Virus record (IMG/VR): IMGVR_UViG_3300043015_001816
Span: 1-54,546 of that record
Length of the DNA: 54,546 nt
Reading direction: 5' to 3' (one strand)
Source: a virus
Position numbers and translations under genes: made by a program. The notes beneath the pieces are model-generated. The model did not search any database, was not told the DNA's origin, and was given only the letters and a program-made list of their open reading frames with translations. Of this stretch, positions 28,851 to 36,457 are shown in pieces (the first letter of the stretch is position 1; the number at the start of each line of letters is the position of its first letter).

Positions 28851-29304
28851 TGTCTTTCCTGATTGTTATAATATTCTTGAATCCAAGTATTGAATCGAAA
28901 TAAAACAGGGCATCTTTTTCGGACCTAGCTATGCAATGTCTAACGGGCTCGTCTCCCACTAAGGTTGCTTCTGTTTGAGCTATGTACCTGTCGTAATCGT
29001 TTACTTCATTAACCCACAACAGTTCCATGAGCTCTTCGTAAAATCCATCATATTCAGCTATCGCATACACAGCCTGAAGGTCTGTACACATAAGCTCGTT
29101 TGCTTGCCACTGAACCTCCTTTGAACTAAAGGTCAATATTTTCATTGATGTGTCTTTGTCGTTTACATTTCCCAAATCGACATAGTAATAGTTTTCTTCG
29201 AGGGTACTACTAATTAATACGCTTGCTACGTATATACCTACTACCTCTTGTTCTTCAGGAGTTAAGCTCCTACTAAAGACCACTCTGTCTATTGCTGATC
29301 TCAT
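28834..29304 (-). CDS. Hypothetical protein, 156 aa
   Basis: Not recognised. It is acidic overall, with predicted helices and short beta segments (EQEVVGIYVASVLISSTLEE; NIITIRKDNEEIF at the C-terminus). No membrane segment or catalytic motif was seen. It overlaps both neighbours, an NTP-pyrophosphohydrolase-like gene and the resolvase-like gene, so it is translationally coupled with nucleotide and DNA metabolism genes. Confidence 0.65.
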   Translation of the reverse strand: MRSAIDRVVFSRSLTPEEQEVVGIYVASVLISSTLEENYYYVDLGNVNDKDTSMKILTFSSKEVQWQANELMCTDLQAVYAIAEYDGFYEELMELLWVNEVNDYDRYIAQTEATLVGDEPVRHCIARSEKDALFYFDSILGFKNIITIRKDNEEIF

Positions 29305-29533
29305 CTTTGGCTCTTTCTAGATAGAGTATTGCGTCCATAAGCTCTTGCTTTAGATGCTCCATCCACTCCACCAAAGATAATTCATTTTCAGCTAATGTAG
29401 TTCCGTATTTATTGATCCCGACCTCACTTCGGTCCCTGAACTCACCTCTTATTTTTTCTACGATAGGATCTGGCTTCATTTTAAAAACCACATCTTCCTT
29501 CATTTCATGATATTTTTTAATGCTATCACTCAT
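29273..29533 (-). CDS. MazG-like / dNTP pyrophosphohydrolase-like small protein, 86 aa
   Basis: Contains INKYGTTLAENELSLVEW followed by MEHLKQELMDAILYLERAKD, the pattern of short all-alpha NTP-pyrophosphatase-like phage proteins in which a glutamate pair and the ExxD element bind Mg2+. Such proteins may trim dNTPs or sanitise the pool, or act on alarmones. With 86 residues it has about one half of a full MazG fold. The start overlaps the stop of the small membrane protein upstream. Confidence 0.65.
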   Translation of the reverse strand: MSDSIKKYHEMKEDVVFKMKPDPIVEKIRGEFRDRSEVGINKYGTTLAENELSLVEWMEHLKQELMDAILYLERAKDEISNRQSGL

Positions 29534-29627
29534 TATTTAAGATTTTGTAGAGTATCCTTATTAGGCCAACCTCGATCACTCTACATAATACATAAAAGAA
29601 AAAGCCCTGAAGTATTGCAGTTCCCAT
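29526..29627 (-). CDS. Very small membrane protein, 33 aa
   Basis: ATG at 29627 gives MGTAILQGFFFYVLC followed by a second hydrophobic/basic helix ending YKILNNE. The stop TGA lies within the start of the next gene (ATGAGTGA), and the ATG comes three bases after the upstream stop. The overlaps on both sides support translation. One transmembrane helix is likely. The function is unknown. Confidence 0.5.
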   Translation of the reverse strand: MGTAILQGFFFYVLCRVIEVGLIRILYKILNNE

Positions 29628-29629
29628 AA

Positions 29630-29854
29630 TTATTTGATTAATTCGTTAGACTCTTTAGTATCTTGTTCTCTATCTTTTTTAAGATCATCCTTCAGCTTCT
29701 TTATCGCTTTGTCGTATCCAGACATTCGTTGTAATATTTCTAGCATCCCAGCCGAGAGGGTTTGGGTTTTTCTTTGGTCCGTCAAGATCATCGTCAGCAA
29801 TCTTTCGTGCGTCTCGATCTTGTTCCTCATCTTTATTAACTCGTTTTCCTTCAT
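29630..29854 (-). CDS. Small coiled-coil protein, 74 aa
   Basis: The chosen start is MKENELIKMRNKIETHERLL at 29854. An upstream in-frame start at 29896 adds 14 residues but places the ATG within an A/T-rich leader. The protein is a nearly unbroken charged helix (IETHERLLTMILTDQRKTQ and LKKLKDDLKKDREQD-like segments), a coiled coil. There is no enzymatic motif. It lies between membrane-protein genes, so it may bind one of them. Confidence 0.6.
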   Translation of the reverse strand: MKENELIKMRNKIETHERLLTMILTDQRKTQTLSAGMLEILQRMSGYDKAIKKLKDDLKKDREQDTKESNELIK

Positions 29855-29956
29855 CGTTTTGTTTTTTAAATTTACAAAAGCAGCCACCAACATCAAGCCA
29901 GCAGTCGCATATTCTCATTTGGTTGGAACTCACCAATCTTTATCTTTATAATTGTT

Positions 29957-30304
29957 TCAATTAAAAATATAGGATCCATAACCCACTAAAAGATTGAGGT
30001 TCACTATAACTAAATTCCACTGCTTAGCAACAAACACTTGTGGCATTGATAGACAAGCCCCAATAACATACGTAAAAGCTCCTATATTATTGTAAGGTAA
30101 AAGGTAAGGAGAAAGCATTATAAACGCCGTCCCCATGTATCCGAACCTATTAGAAAGCCTTTCAATTGGAGTCAGCATTCTTTCTTTCACCAATAATCTT
30201 AGCCATCTTTGTTTAAACCTGTATTCACATTTAACACAAGTAAGCCTGTTAACCCTAAATTTACTTTCTGGTTTTTCTTTATAACACTTGTTGCATCTTT
30301 TCAT
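29957..30304 (-). CDS. Membrane protein with N-terminal zinc-ribbon-like motif, 115 aa
   Basis: The N-terminus has two CxxC pairs (KRCNKCYKEK and LTCVKCEYR), a small zinc-binding knuckle. Then follow two to three hydrophobic helices (GTAFIMLSPYLLPYNNIGAF, FTYVIGACLSMPQVF, LVIVNLNLLVGYGSYIF). A cytosolic Zn knuckle on a small membrane protein is seen in some phage accessory proteins, whose role is unknown. Placement in the run of tiny membrane genes suggests an envelope function such as lysis timing, exclusion or metabolism. About 100 bases downstream, before 29854, hold no gene. Confidence 0.65.
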   Translation of the reverse strand: MKRCNKCYKEKPESKFRVNRLTCVKCEYRFKQRWLRLLVKERMLTPIERLSNRFGYMGTAFIMLSPYLLPYNNIGAFTYVIGACLSMPQVFVAKQWNLVIVNLNLLVGYGSYIFN

Positions 30305-30310
30305 TAGCTA

Positions 30311-30397
30311 TCACTTTAACCAGTAAATCATAAACCACCCCCACAAAAATAAAGCAACCATAATGATTAATGAATCTAAGAAGCCTAAAATTGTCAT
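30311..30397 (-). CDS. Very small membrane protein, 28 aa
   Basis: ATG at 30397 overlaps the upstream gene's TGA (ATGA). It reads MTILGFLDSLIIM, then a hydrophobic Trp-rich helix (LFLWGWFMIYWLK). It is one transmembrane span. Four-base overlap with a neighbouring coding frame is the main support. It is too short for any domain call. Confidence 0.5.
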   Translation of the reverse strand: MTILGFLDSLIIMVALFLWGWFMIYWLK

Positions 30398-30525
30398 AGT
30401 TTGTTGTATATTTTATAAACACAAACGCATAAAAAAACCACACAAAAAACAAAGAACAAAACACCTATGCTATACAGTGCAACAATAGCTCTCCATGTAT
30501 CGTTTATGATTCCTAAGTAAAGCAC
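30394..30525 (-). CDS. Very small membrane protein, 43 aa, GTG start
   Basis: The GTG at 30525 sits within the stop codon of the metallophosphoesterase gene (TAGTG) and the stop overlaps the next ATG. It reads MLYLGIINDTWRAIVALYSI and then a strongly hydrophobic Val/Phe/Cys-rich helix (GVLFFVFCVVFLCVCVYK). Two overlapping junctions make translation likely. No function can be assigned. A longer reading in another frame (30279-30464) competes; I prefer this one because of the coupling at both ends. Confidence 0.5.
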   Translation of the reverse strand: MLYLGIINDTWRAIVALYSIGVLFFVFCVVFLCVCVYKIYNKL

Positions 30526-31682
30526 TAAAACAAATGAGTAAATCTAGCAACCTGTCCGTGATCTTTTGAATGGATGAACCCCTCCACCGCTTTTGGAGCA
30601 TGTTGGTATCCATTTCTGTGATGCCACGAATCTGTTCCGGAGGGGGATCTTAATGCCTCCACAGTTACACCAATATAATCTTTAGAAACTTTGTGGTGAA
30701 GATGATGCATATAAACATACCTGTGTTTTGTTTTACTCCACATCTCTTTTGATTCTTGTGCCATCAGCAACGGAAGATCTTGCTGCTTAGCGCCATCCCC
30801 ATGAGTCGTCCCTATCAAAGAGTTACCATATTGGTAATATTTTCTGTGAGATATATTAGTGTCAAAAGTTATATTGTCACACCCCCTATACCAAGACTTA
30901 ATAGCGTCCGCCAAAAAGAATCCATTTTGATAATCATGATTAGATGGATTATACATTACATGTACATCAGCAAGCTTAATAAGTTCATCAAGGATATCAA
31001 TGTAAAGTTTCTTTGCTATTAAAAAGTTATTATACCACATCCCGTCAGTGTCCTGTGGCGTTCCGGCAGTTGTCGTTCTTCTGGGTGTGTCAATATGAAG
31101 GATGTCATTGCCAGCTACAAATACAATCTTATCTATGTTAAAGGAACTGGACTTTTCTATAATACCAGCAACTCCGTCTTTAACTCTTTTGACTGCAATC
31201 TGGTTGTTATAATCTTCTCCTGTTTCGAAACTTGAAGCAAGCTTCCCAATGTGTATATCAGCAGGATCAATAACAAGTAAGCAAGGATCAGTATAACTTG
31301 GTCGTTCAATTTTTTCATAATTAAATGTGTGATTTTGTACGTCATGAATGTGATCTCTAAGCATCTCTTCAAACGTTGGTCCTTCACTTAAGCTAGGCTT
31401 GAATTGAATAGACCAGTGTTTGTCCTTATTCCAAGCAAGGCCAACGCTAGACACGTTAATACCTCTTTCATCGCACGCTTCAGCTAAGGCAGGGTGCTCA
31501 TCAACTCTTTTCTTTTTTGTATAAGCCACCCTCAACAACGAAGAAGTCTGGTGTTGTGTTCTCACCTCATCATCAATCCGATACTTATCGTGAAGAATTT
31601 CGGAGATCTTCGCATAAGAGTAGCCATTAACTTCCCTCATAGAGACCCCTTCATTTATCAATTCTGTTATATTAATCATCAT
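30525..31682 (-). CDS. Calcineurin-like metallophosphoesterase, 385 aa
   Basis: Metal-binding motifs appear in the usual order: DPADIHIGK (about 138-146), VFVAGNDILH (about 190), NPSNHD (about 246), GTTHGDG (about 294) and YMHHLHH (about 326-332). This is the two-metal phosphoesterase fold that hydrolyses phosphodiesters in nucleic acids or nucleotides; phage versions resemble SbcD-type nucleases and probably act on DNA ends or single strands. The N-terminal 100 residues form a helical region with a possible HTH (YSYAKISEILHDKYR). It begins within the 58-residue gene upstream and ends at the membrane-protein run. Confidence 0.82.
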   Translation of the reverse strand: MMINITELINEGVSMREVNGYSYAKISEILHDKYRIDDEVRTQHQTSSLLRVAYTKKKRVDEHPALAEACDERGINVSSVGLAWNKDKHWSIQFKPSLSEGPTFEEMLRDHIHDVQNHTFNYEKIERPSYTDPCLLVIDPADIHIGKLASSFETGEDYNNQIAVKRVKDGVAGIIEKSSSFNIDKIVFVAGNDILHIDTPRRTTTAGTPQDTDGMWYNNFLIAKKLYIDILDELIKLADVHVMYNPSNHDYQNGFFLADAIKSWYRGCDNITFDTNISHRKYYQYGNSLIGTTHGDGAKQQDLPLLMAQESKEMWSKTKHRYVYMHHLHHKVSKDYIGVTVEALRSPSGTDSWHHRNGYQHAPKAVEGFIHSKDHGQVARFTHLF

Positions 31683-31848
31683 CTTTGGTTTGCAAGTGTA
31701 GTGTTTCGATTAGACTTTTTAATTCAATAAAAGTATTTTCTAGTTCAATTCCGGCATCTGGCAGAAGCAGAAAGAACTGAACATCATTACAAAGGCCTAC
31801 TAGCCTCCTCTTCATATACTCAATATACTTCTGCCGTTTCCCCTTCAT
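31672..31848 (-). CDS. Small hypothetical protein, 58 aa
   Basis: ATG overlaps the upstream stop by four bases (ATGA), and its stop overlaps the metallophosphoesterase start. It reads MKGKRQKYIEYMKRRLVGLC, then FFLLLPDAG and an acidic helix (IELENTFIELKSLIE) ending TKDDD. It is not recognised. Coupling on both sides supports it. Confidence 0.55.
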   Translation of the reverse strand: MKGKRQKYIEYMKRRLVGLCNDVQFFLLLPDAGIELENTFIELKSLIETLHLQTKDDD

Positions 31849-32141
31849 GAATCTTTATCTTGATGAATCAATAACTGACCACCAAGTGAGCTGTCTATTC
31901 TTTTTATATATCTATAAATAACTCTGGATTTCTTTTTTGTTTCCGCTATTTCAGATTTGGTTGAGTCGACGCCTTGATTAACGTACATAACGGCATCTAG
32001 CTCTAGCAGAGAGTCGATCTTTTGTTTGTCTGTTAAGGTTTTGTAAGAGAATATCTTGTCGCAGAACCCCTGAACATCTAGTTGAAAGATGTTAAACTTT
32101 TCGCCCCTGTACTTACCAAACCTTGTTTCAAAGCTACTCAT
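31845..32141 (-). CDS. Hypothetical protein, 98 aa
   Basis: The chosen start is MSSFETRFGKYRGEKFN (ATG at 32141). An upstream TTG at 32168 would add nine residues but lacks support. It is a charged, mostly helical protein with a KKKSRVIYRYIKRIDSS basic segment. It has no recognised domain. It is part of the leftward replication operon, after the primase-helicase and the 87-residue gene. Confidence 0.6.
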   Translation of the reverse strand: MSSFETRFGKYRGEKFNIFQLDVQGFCDKIFSYKTLTDKQKIDSLLELDAVMYVNQGVDSTKSEIAETKKKSRVIYRYIKRIDSSLGGQLLIHQDKDS

Positions 32142-32191
32142 GACTAAAATTTTAATAAAGTTAGACAAAATGATAACAAAAACAAAACTTA

Positions 32192-32455
32192 TTAAATGTT
32201 TTTAACATTTTTATTGTATAAGTGCCTATATATCCCTGCCATAACCCTTGAAGCGTTATTTTTTAGGTAGCTGTTTGAAGATTCTTTTTCTTTAATAATT
32301 CCGTTTTGAACATACTCAACCACAACTTTGTATTCCCCCCCTTTAAAAGGCTTCATAAAACATCTCATCTTATTTCTAAGACACCAAGACATAGCAACTC
32401 TATCCTCGTATGTGGGATAATATGGGTCATCTTTAATTTTTTTTGGCCTTCCCAT
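32192..32455 (-). CDS. Small basic hypothetical protein, 87 aa
   Basis: Begins MGRPKKIKDDPYYPTYEDR, a GRP-type AT-hook-like start, and continues with a basic body (RNKMRCFMKPFKGGEYK). It may bind nucleic acid. It lies six bases downstream of the primase-helicase gene. The family is not recognised. Confidence 0.6.
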   Translation of the reverse strand: MGRPKKIKDDPYYPTYEDRVAMSWCLRNKMRCFMKPFKGGEYKVVVEYVQNGIIKEKESSNSYLKNNASRVMAGIYRHLYNKNVKNI

Positions 32456-32460
32456 AACTT

Positions 32461-34251
32461 TTAGAATGGTAAATCATCAAGATCAAAAGCTTCTCTAACT
32501 GTCTTCATTTCTAAAGGAGCCTCTGCCTTGTCGAAAACAAAGGTTGGTGGGTTTGGTCCAACGTAATATCTACCAGATGGTAAGTGATAGTTAAAGATTT
32601 CTCTTTGAGCCATCTCCCCCTGAAATTTCATCTTTACCTTCTCTGTTATAAATTCTATTTGGTTTTTATCTATAAGAATATTTTGTTCTTGGACATCTTC
32701 AAAGTATCTATAAATCGTAAACCCATCATGAGTTTGGTTTCTGAAGTCCGCTGACCCAGATATATCATAAAGTGAAGGCTTGTTGTATATGCCAGACTCA
32801 TTCTTCTGCATCTTGGTTGGGTGTGCTATTAAAAATATTATAACATTATTCATTTGAGCGAACATAGTTAACTGGGTGAGGACCCTTTTAATCCTGCTCA
32901 ATTCATTATCCTTCCTGTCATCATAGTCAAGCTTATTAAAAGCATCAATGACAAATATATCTATGCCATAAATAAACATCTGCTCTTTAAATTTTTCCAT
33001 GAGCCAGTTCCAGGTCGGGAACTTTCCGTCCTCTGCGGAGGTTATATACAGCCTCTCTTGTGCCCATTCCTTATACCTGACAATTTCTTCTTTTGTTACT
33101 CTAGGTAGACCATCGTTGTCTCTAAAGAAGTTTTTTCCAAAGAACTTTTCTATGAATGTTGTTTGATGAAGAGCCATTGGATGATGCTCTGGAGAAAAGA
33201 AAGATGCCTTCATGTTGTAGTCTTTCATTAAATTCATTACATACCATTCGACAAAGTTTGATTTTCCATGGGAAGGAATACCTGTTCCAACAACCAAATG
33301 TCCCTTCATCACGCTAAAAATGCTTTTAAGATTACCAAAACATGGATGCTTAGGGTAAATTGTTTCCGGCATACCATTGTTATGAAGATCCATGATATCA
33401 TCCATCATATCATCGACAGTAAACGTACCGCTTGAAGGATATTTTTTTGAAGATCTTATAGACTCTAACAAAACATCATCTCCTTCTATTAAGTCACCAT
33501 TAGCATCTTTATTTTTGAAAAGTATTCTTTCGCATCTATACCTTCCAAGCCTCTGAACTATTTTTTCCGCAACAGCTTCTCCTTTTTCGTCATTGTCTGT
33601 GCATATATAAAACTTCTTAATGTCTTGGAGGTATCTCTCTGAGTTAATCCAAAAGTCATCATTGTCGTTGGCCCCGTTGGGAATGCTAACTGTGTTTTTA
33701 AAACCTGCCTGATGCATAGCTAATACGTCAAACTCCCCCTCAACTATATACAACTCATCCTGTCCAAGCGCTGCATTTATATTGTACAGTATTGGTTTTG
33801 TTTGTGCTGTCTGGGTAAAGTGTTTTCCTCCAGACCTATACTTTTTGTTCACAAGAACATCACCCTCGAAGTAATTAAAAACAATGTTGTTCATCTTTTG
33901 TCCTGCTTGTGGCTGAAAATAAACCTCCTCTGTTATATTCATTACCTTAAGAGTGGACTGTCTAAGTCCTCTTGATTCGCACCATTTAACCATTGAGTCA
34001 GACAGATCGGTGTAATTTTTCCATGTTTGTTCTGGAATCTTATAATCAATACGGACGTTCTCTTTGTAATCAGATCGTATTGATATAGCTTCGCAGTGAT
34101 GACATTTGGCAACACCTTTAGATATATTTACACTTAAACTCCTGTCTCTTTTGTTCTTCCTATCCGAAGTACATGCAGGGCAAACAAGTTTATGTTGTCC
34201 AGAAGATTTCCCTTTAAGGTCAATTGACGACCATTCGATTGTGTTTTTCAC
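32461..34251 (-). CDS. Primase-helicase (T7 gp4/Twinkle type), 596 aa
   Basis: Makes RNA primers and unwinds DNA ahead of replication. Residues 24-53 hold a zinc finger (CPAC and CHHC) like the T7 gp4 primase zinc domain. TOPRIM motifs are VEGEFDVLAM (170-179) and CTDNDEKGEA (217-226). The RecA-like helicase has Walker A GIPSHGKS (324-331), a Walker B-type DIFVIDAFNK, and VIFLIAHPTK. The C-terminus ends DLDDLPF, the tip also found on the SSB-like protein at 35485. It overlaps the upstream replication protein by four bases. Length is close to T7 gp4 (566). Confidence 0.92.
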   Translation of the reverse strand: MKNTIEWSSIDLKGKSSGQHKLVCPACTSDRKNKRDRSLSVNISKGVAKCHHCEAISIRSDYKENVRIDYKIPEQTWKNYTDLSDSMVKWCESRGLRQSTLKVMNITEEVYFQPQAGQKMNNIVFNYFEGDVLVNKKYRSGGKHFTQTAQTKPILYNINAALGQDELYIVEGEFDVLAMHQAGFKNTVSIPNGANDNDDFWINSERYLQDIKKFYICTDNDEKGEAVAEKIVQRLGRYRCERILFKNKDANGDLIEGDDVLLESIRSSKKYPSSGTFTVDDMMDDIMDLHNNGMPETIYPKHPCFGNLKSIFSVMKGHLVVGTGIPSHGKSNFVEWYVMNLMKDYNMKASFFSPEHHPMALHQTTFIEKFFGKNFFRDNDGLPRVTKEEIVRYKEWAQERLYITSAEDGKFPTWNWLMEKFKEQMFIYGIDIFVIDAFNKLDYDDRKDNELSRIKRVLTQLTMFAQMNNVIIFLIAHPTKMQKNESGIYNKPSLYDISGSADFRNQTHDGFTIYRYFEDVQEQNILIDKNQIEFITEKVKMKFQGEMAQREIFNYHLPSGRYYVGPNPPTFVFDKAEAPLEMKTVREAFDLDDLPF

Positions 34252-34916
34252 AGTGCGGGCTTTTGGGATTTAATTATCTTTCTACCATTCATTCCTTTGC
34301 CAGTAGTTTTTTTATACCACCTAACAAAGTATTGCCTGTACTCTTGTGGAGATGTGGAGGTAGTTCCATTTAGTGTAGCGTGGTTTGTAAAATTATTTAT
34401 ATACTCTTGAAACTGATGATCGTTTAAAAGAAAGTTGTTCATTACTGCTTTAATCCACTTCGAATCAGACAAGCAAATTTTCTTCGCCTCTTCTATTTCT
34501 ATTATATTATTATCGTTATTTATATTATTTATATTATTAGTTGGTGTTATTCTCGTGTTATTCTCGTGTTGATCGGGTGTTATTTGAGTGTTGTTTTTAT
34601 TATAACTACCTTGGTAATCGCTATATTTTACTACAGATACAAGAAGATATTTGGGTGTTGCTTTTGTTTCTAAAATTTTACTGTCCTTGAGTTTTGACAT
34701 AGCGGTTCTAACTTGCTGTCGAGAAAGCCCTAAAGAGTCTCCTATTTTGTCGTATGATGTGGCAAAAGATCCTCGTTTAATTAGACTGTTTTCAAACATC
34801 TTGTTCTTATAATTAGCATTCAGTAGGCAGTGTATAAATACACGAAACACATTAGGATTTCTATACCACTGCCAGCTCAGTATTTTTCTGTCTAATTGTA
34901 TGAATGAATTCTTCAT
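34248..34916 (-). CDS. Replication initiation / replisome organiser-like protein, 222 aa
   Basis: The N-terminal winged-helix domain (about residues 1-110) has FIQLDRKILSWQWYRNPNVF and LGLSRQQVRTAMSKL, the DNA-binding helix pattern of phage replication initiators and DnaT/DnaB-loader-associated proteins. An Asn-rich linker (about 125-140) follows, then a C-terminal helical domain (QYFVRWYKK). It probably loads the primase-helicase encoded just downstream, with which it overlaps by four bases. It overlaps the DnaA-domain gene upstream by 56 bases. Function is inferred from context. Confidence 0.75.
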   Translation of the reverse strand: MKNSFIQLDRKILSWQWYRNPNVFRVFIHCLLNANYKNKMFENSLIKRGSFATSYDKIGDSLGLSRQQVRTAMSKLKDSKILETKATPKYLLVSVVKYSDYQGSYNKNNTQITPDQHENNTRITPTNNINNINNDNNIIEIEEAKKICLSDSKWIKAVMNNFLLNDHQFQEYINNFTNHATLNGTTSTSPQEYRQYFVRWYKKTTGKGMNGRKIIKSQKPAL

Positions 34917-35424
34917 CGTCTATGTATCTTTCTTTAATTCCTTGTGGGATTTCGTTTATTAGTTCTAGTAGATAGTTTACATTAAAAACAAGCTCTGCAT
35001 TAATAGTTTTTAGCTCGTCCAAGTCTTGGTCCTCAAGCGAGTGTTTAACTATCTTTATAGTCTCACTTTTTTTACTTTCTATTTCTATTTTTCTAATACA
35101 ATCGTAGTAGTATTCTACGAAAATCGGTAGTTTTTGAAAATGAATAATGCCTTCCATTGTTTTTATTGCATGAAGAACAGTGGCATGATCTCTATTAAAA
35201 TACTTACCAACTTTAGCAAGTTCAAGAACGCATAAATCCCTGATCAAATACATAGTAAGCTGTCTGATTTCTACATAAGGTCTTTTTCTAGTGTTTAAGT
35301 TTTCTAATGGATTGATCTTTGTTACAGAATAAACTATTTCACAAATTTTAATTGGGTCTAAATTTATTCTCTTAAATCTCTTTCGGTTTAATGGACTGTC
35401 CACTAATCTTGATGGATGTTTCAT
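34861..35424 (-). CDS. Stand-alone DnaA domain IV (DnaA-box-binding) protein, 187 aa
   Basis: Residues about 48-92 hold VEIRQLTMYLIRDL and KYFNRDHATVLHAIKTM, the C-terminal helix-turn-helix and signature of DnaA (RDHTTVxHA in bacteria; here RDHATVLHA). The AAA+ ATPase domain of DnaA is absent. The first 45 residues are basic and the C-terminal 90 are helical and acidic. A protein carrying only the box-reading domain could recognise phage or host DnaA boxes, mark the phage origin, or compete with host DnaA. It precedes the initiator-like and primase-helicase genes. A strong terminator lies directly upstream of its start. Confidence 0.8.
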   Translation of the reverse strand: MKHPSRLVDSPLNRKRFKRINLDPIKICEIVYSVTKINPLENLNTRKRPYVEIRQLTMYLIRDLCVLELAKVGKYFNRDHATVLHAIKTMEGIIHFQKLPIFVEYYYDCIRKIEIESKKSETIKIVKHSLEDQDLDELKTINAELVFNVNYLLELINEIPQGIKERYIDDEEFIHTIRQKNTELAVV

Positions 35425-35437
35425 AATGAATTGGATT

Positions 35438-35465
35438 AAAAAAGGGAGGTTGATAACCCCCCTTT
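35438..35465 (-). terminator. Intra-operon rho-independent terminator between SSB and DnaA-domain genes
   Basis: AAAGGG-A-GGTT pairs with AACC-C-CCCTTT around a three-base loop (35441-35465). On the minus strand six T residues follow, so it ends part of leftward transcription after the SSB-like gene and reduces transcription of the DnaA-domain and primase-helicase genes. Confidence 0.85.
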
Positions 35466-35484
35466 CTGTTAATTAAATTAAAAT

Positions 35485-35736
35485 TTAAAAGGGCAGATCG
35501 TCGCTGATAGCAGGCTCTTTCCTTGTTGGTTGTTCTGCCTTATCTTTATTATAAGGCTCTCCAAATTTTAAAGAGAGAAACGTTTTCCCTGCTTTAGTTT
35601 GACTGATCCATCCAGCTACCTCAAGCTCTCTTCCGTTAACTAAAGCTGTTCCCTTGTAATCAGGCTGAGTATCTTTTTCCTTGTACTCGTTTTTGAAAAG
35701 ACTTCCTGTCAAGTCTTTGTGTTGATAATCACTCAT
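35485..35736 (-). CDS. SSB-like / DUF736-type protein with DDLPF tip, 83 aa
   Basis: Residues about 10-60 have GSLFKNEYKEKDTQPDYKGT and GWISQTKAGKTFLSLKFGEP, the pattern of the small OB-like DUF736 family. The C-terminus ends ISDDLPF, like the acidic interaction tip of bacterial SSB (DDDIPF). It is therefore a candidate single-strand DNA-binding protein for phage recombination and replication, although short. It lies right after the exonuclease gene and before the terminator. Confidence 0.7.
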   Translation of the reverse strand: MSDYQHKDLTGSLFKNEYKEKDTQPDYKGTALVNGRELEVAGWISQTKAGKTFLSLKFGEPYNKDKAEQPTRKEPAISDDLPF

Positions 35737-35740
35737 AATA

Positions 35741-36457
35741 TTAGATTATAGATTTTGGAATGCGACTGCCTATACTTACAGACAGACTTGTTAAATATTC
35801 TTTGCATACTTCTATGCGTTCATACAATCGCTGGACGTCCTCGTCGTTGTACTCGACTTTAAACTCTTTGATTCTAAGTTCCTCTGGGACGTCAGCGTAT
35901 TGAAGCCTATCGTAGACTTCTAGTTCAAGTTCTTCTGGGACTTCTATCATCCCAAGCTTCCAAGACAATCTTCTGATCTCATCTTGAATAAGCGTCATTG
36001 GTGTGTCTACTAAGCAGTAAGTTACTAAAGATTCTTTCTTTCCAGTTAGTGCCATGTATCCCTGCATTTGCCAATAGTATGCAGAGTTTGGTAGCTCTTC
36101 TTCATGCATGGGAAATGTTGTAAAGTCCCAAGAAGATTTTATATCTATTAGTTCATCTTCAATAATATCAGGAGTCCCACAGATAAGATCGTTCTCAAAA
36201 AACATTTCATTTTTTATGTATCTATGAGACTTGACTCTGCTGTACATTTCAATAGCGTCTTCCTCAACCTGCTTTCCCTTCTCAAGATACTTTGACTCGA
36301 TCTCTGTTGTCTTTCCAAAAACAACTTCCTTGTGTATCTCTTGAAGGTATTTTTTTGTAGTCGCTGACAGTAAGTCTTTCTTGTTTCTTGGATTTACCAT
36401 GAGTTTTCCCAGTGAAGAACACCTAAAGGTGTATGTATCAAATCCCTTTAATCGCAT
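35741..36457 (-). CDS. YqaJ/lambda-exonuclease-like recombination nuclease, 238 aa
   Basis: The catalytic pattern of the PD-(D/E)XK exonuclease fold is visible: E at VEEDAIEMY, CGTPDIIEDELIDIKSSW (D...DxK) near 110-127, and the Q-x3-Y helix YWQMQGYMAL. It would chew 5' ends to make single-stranded tails that the ERF protein anneals. It lies two genes downstream of the ERF gene, separated by an HNH endonuclease, and overlaps that by 10 bases. Length agrees with YqaJ-type enzymes. Confidence 0.82.
   Translation of the reverse strand: MRLKGFDTYTFRCSSLGKLMVNPRNKKDLLSATTKKYLQEIHKEVVFGKTTEIESKYLEKGKQVEEDAIEMYSRVKSHRYIKNEMFFENDLICGTPDIIEDELIDIKSSWDFTTFPMHEEELPNSAYYWQMQGYMALTGKKESLVTYCLVDTPMTLIQDEIRRLSWKLGMIEVPEELELEVYDRLQYADVPEELRIKEFKVEYNDEDVQRLYERIEVCKEYLTSLSVSIGSRIPKSII

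Noticed and set aside
29685-29936. Leftward 83-residue frame overlapping the 74-residue coiled-coil gene
   Set aside because: The alternative frame has Cys/Trp-rich, low-complexity sequence, while the chosen frame gives a regular charged helix and fits the neighbouring overlaps.
30279-30464. Leftward 61-residue hydrophobic frame
   Set aside because: It competes with the 43- and 28-residue genes, which have GTG/ATG starts placed exactly at neighbouring stop codons; this frame has no such coupling.
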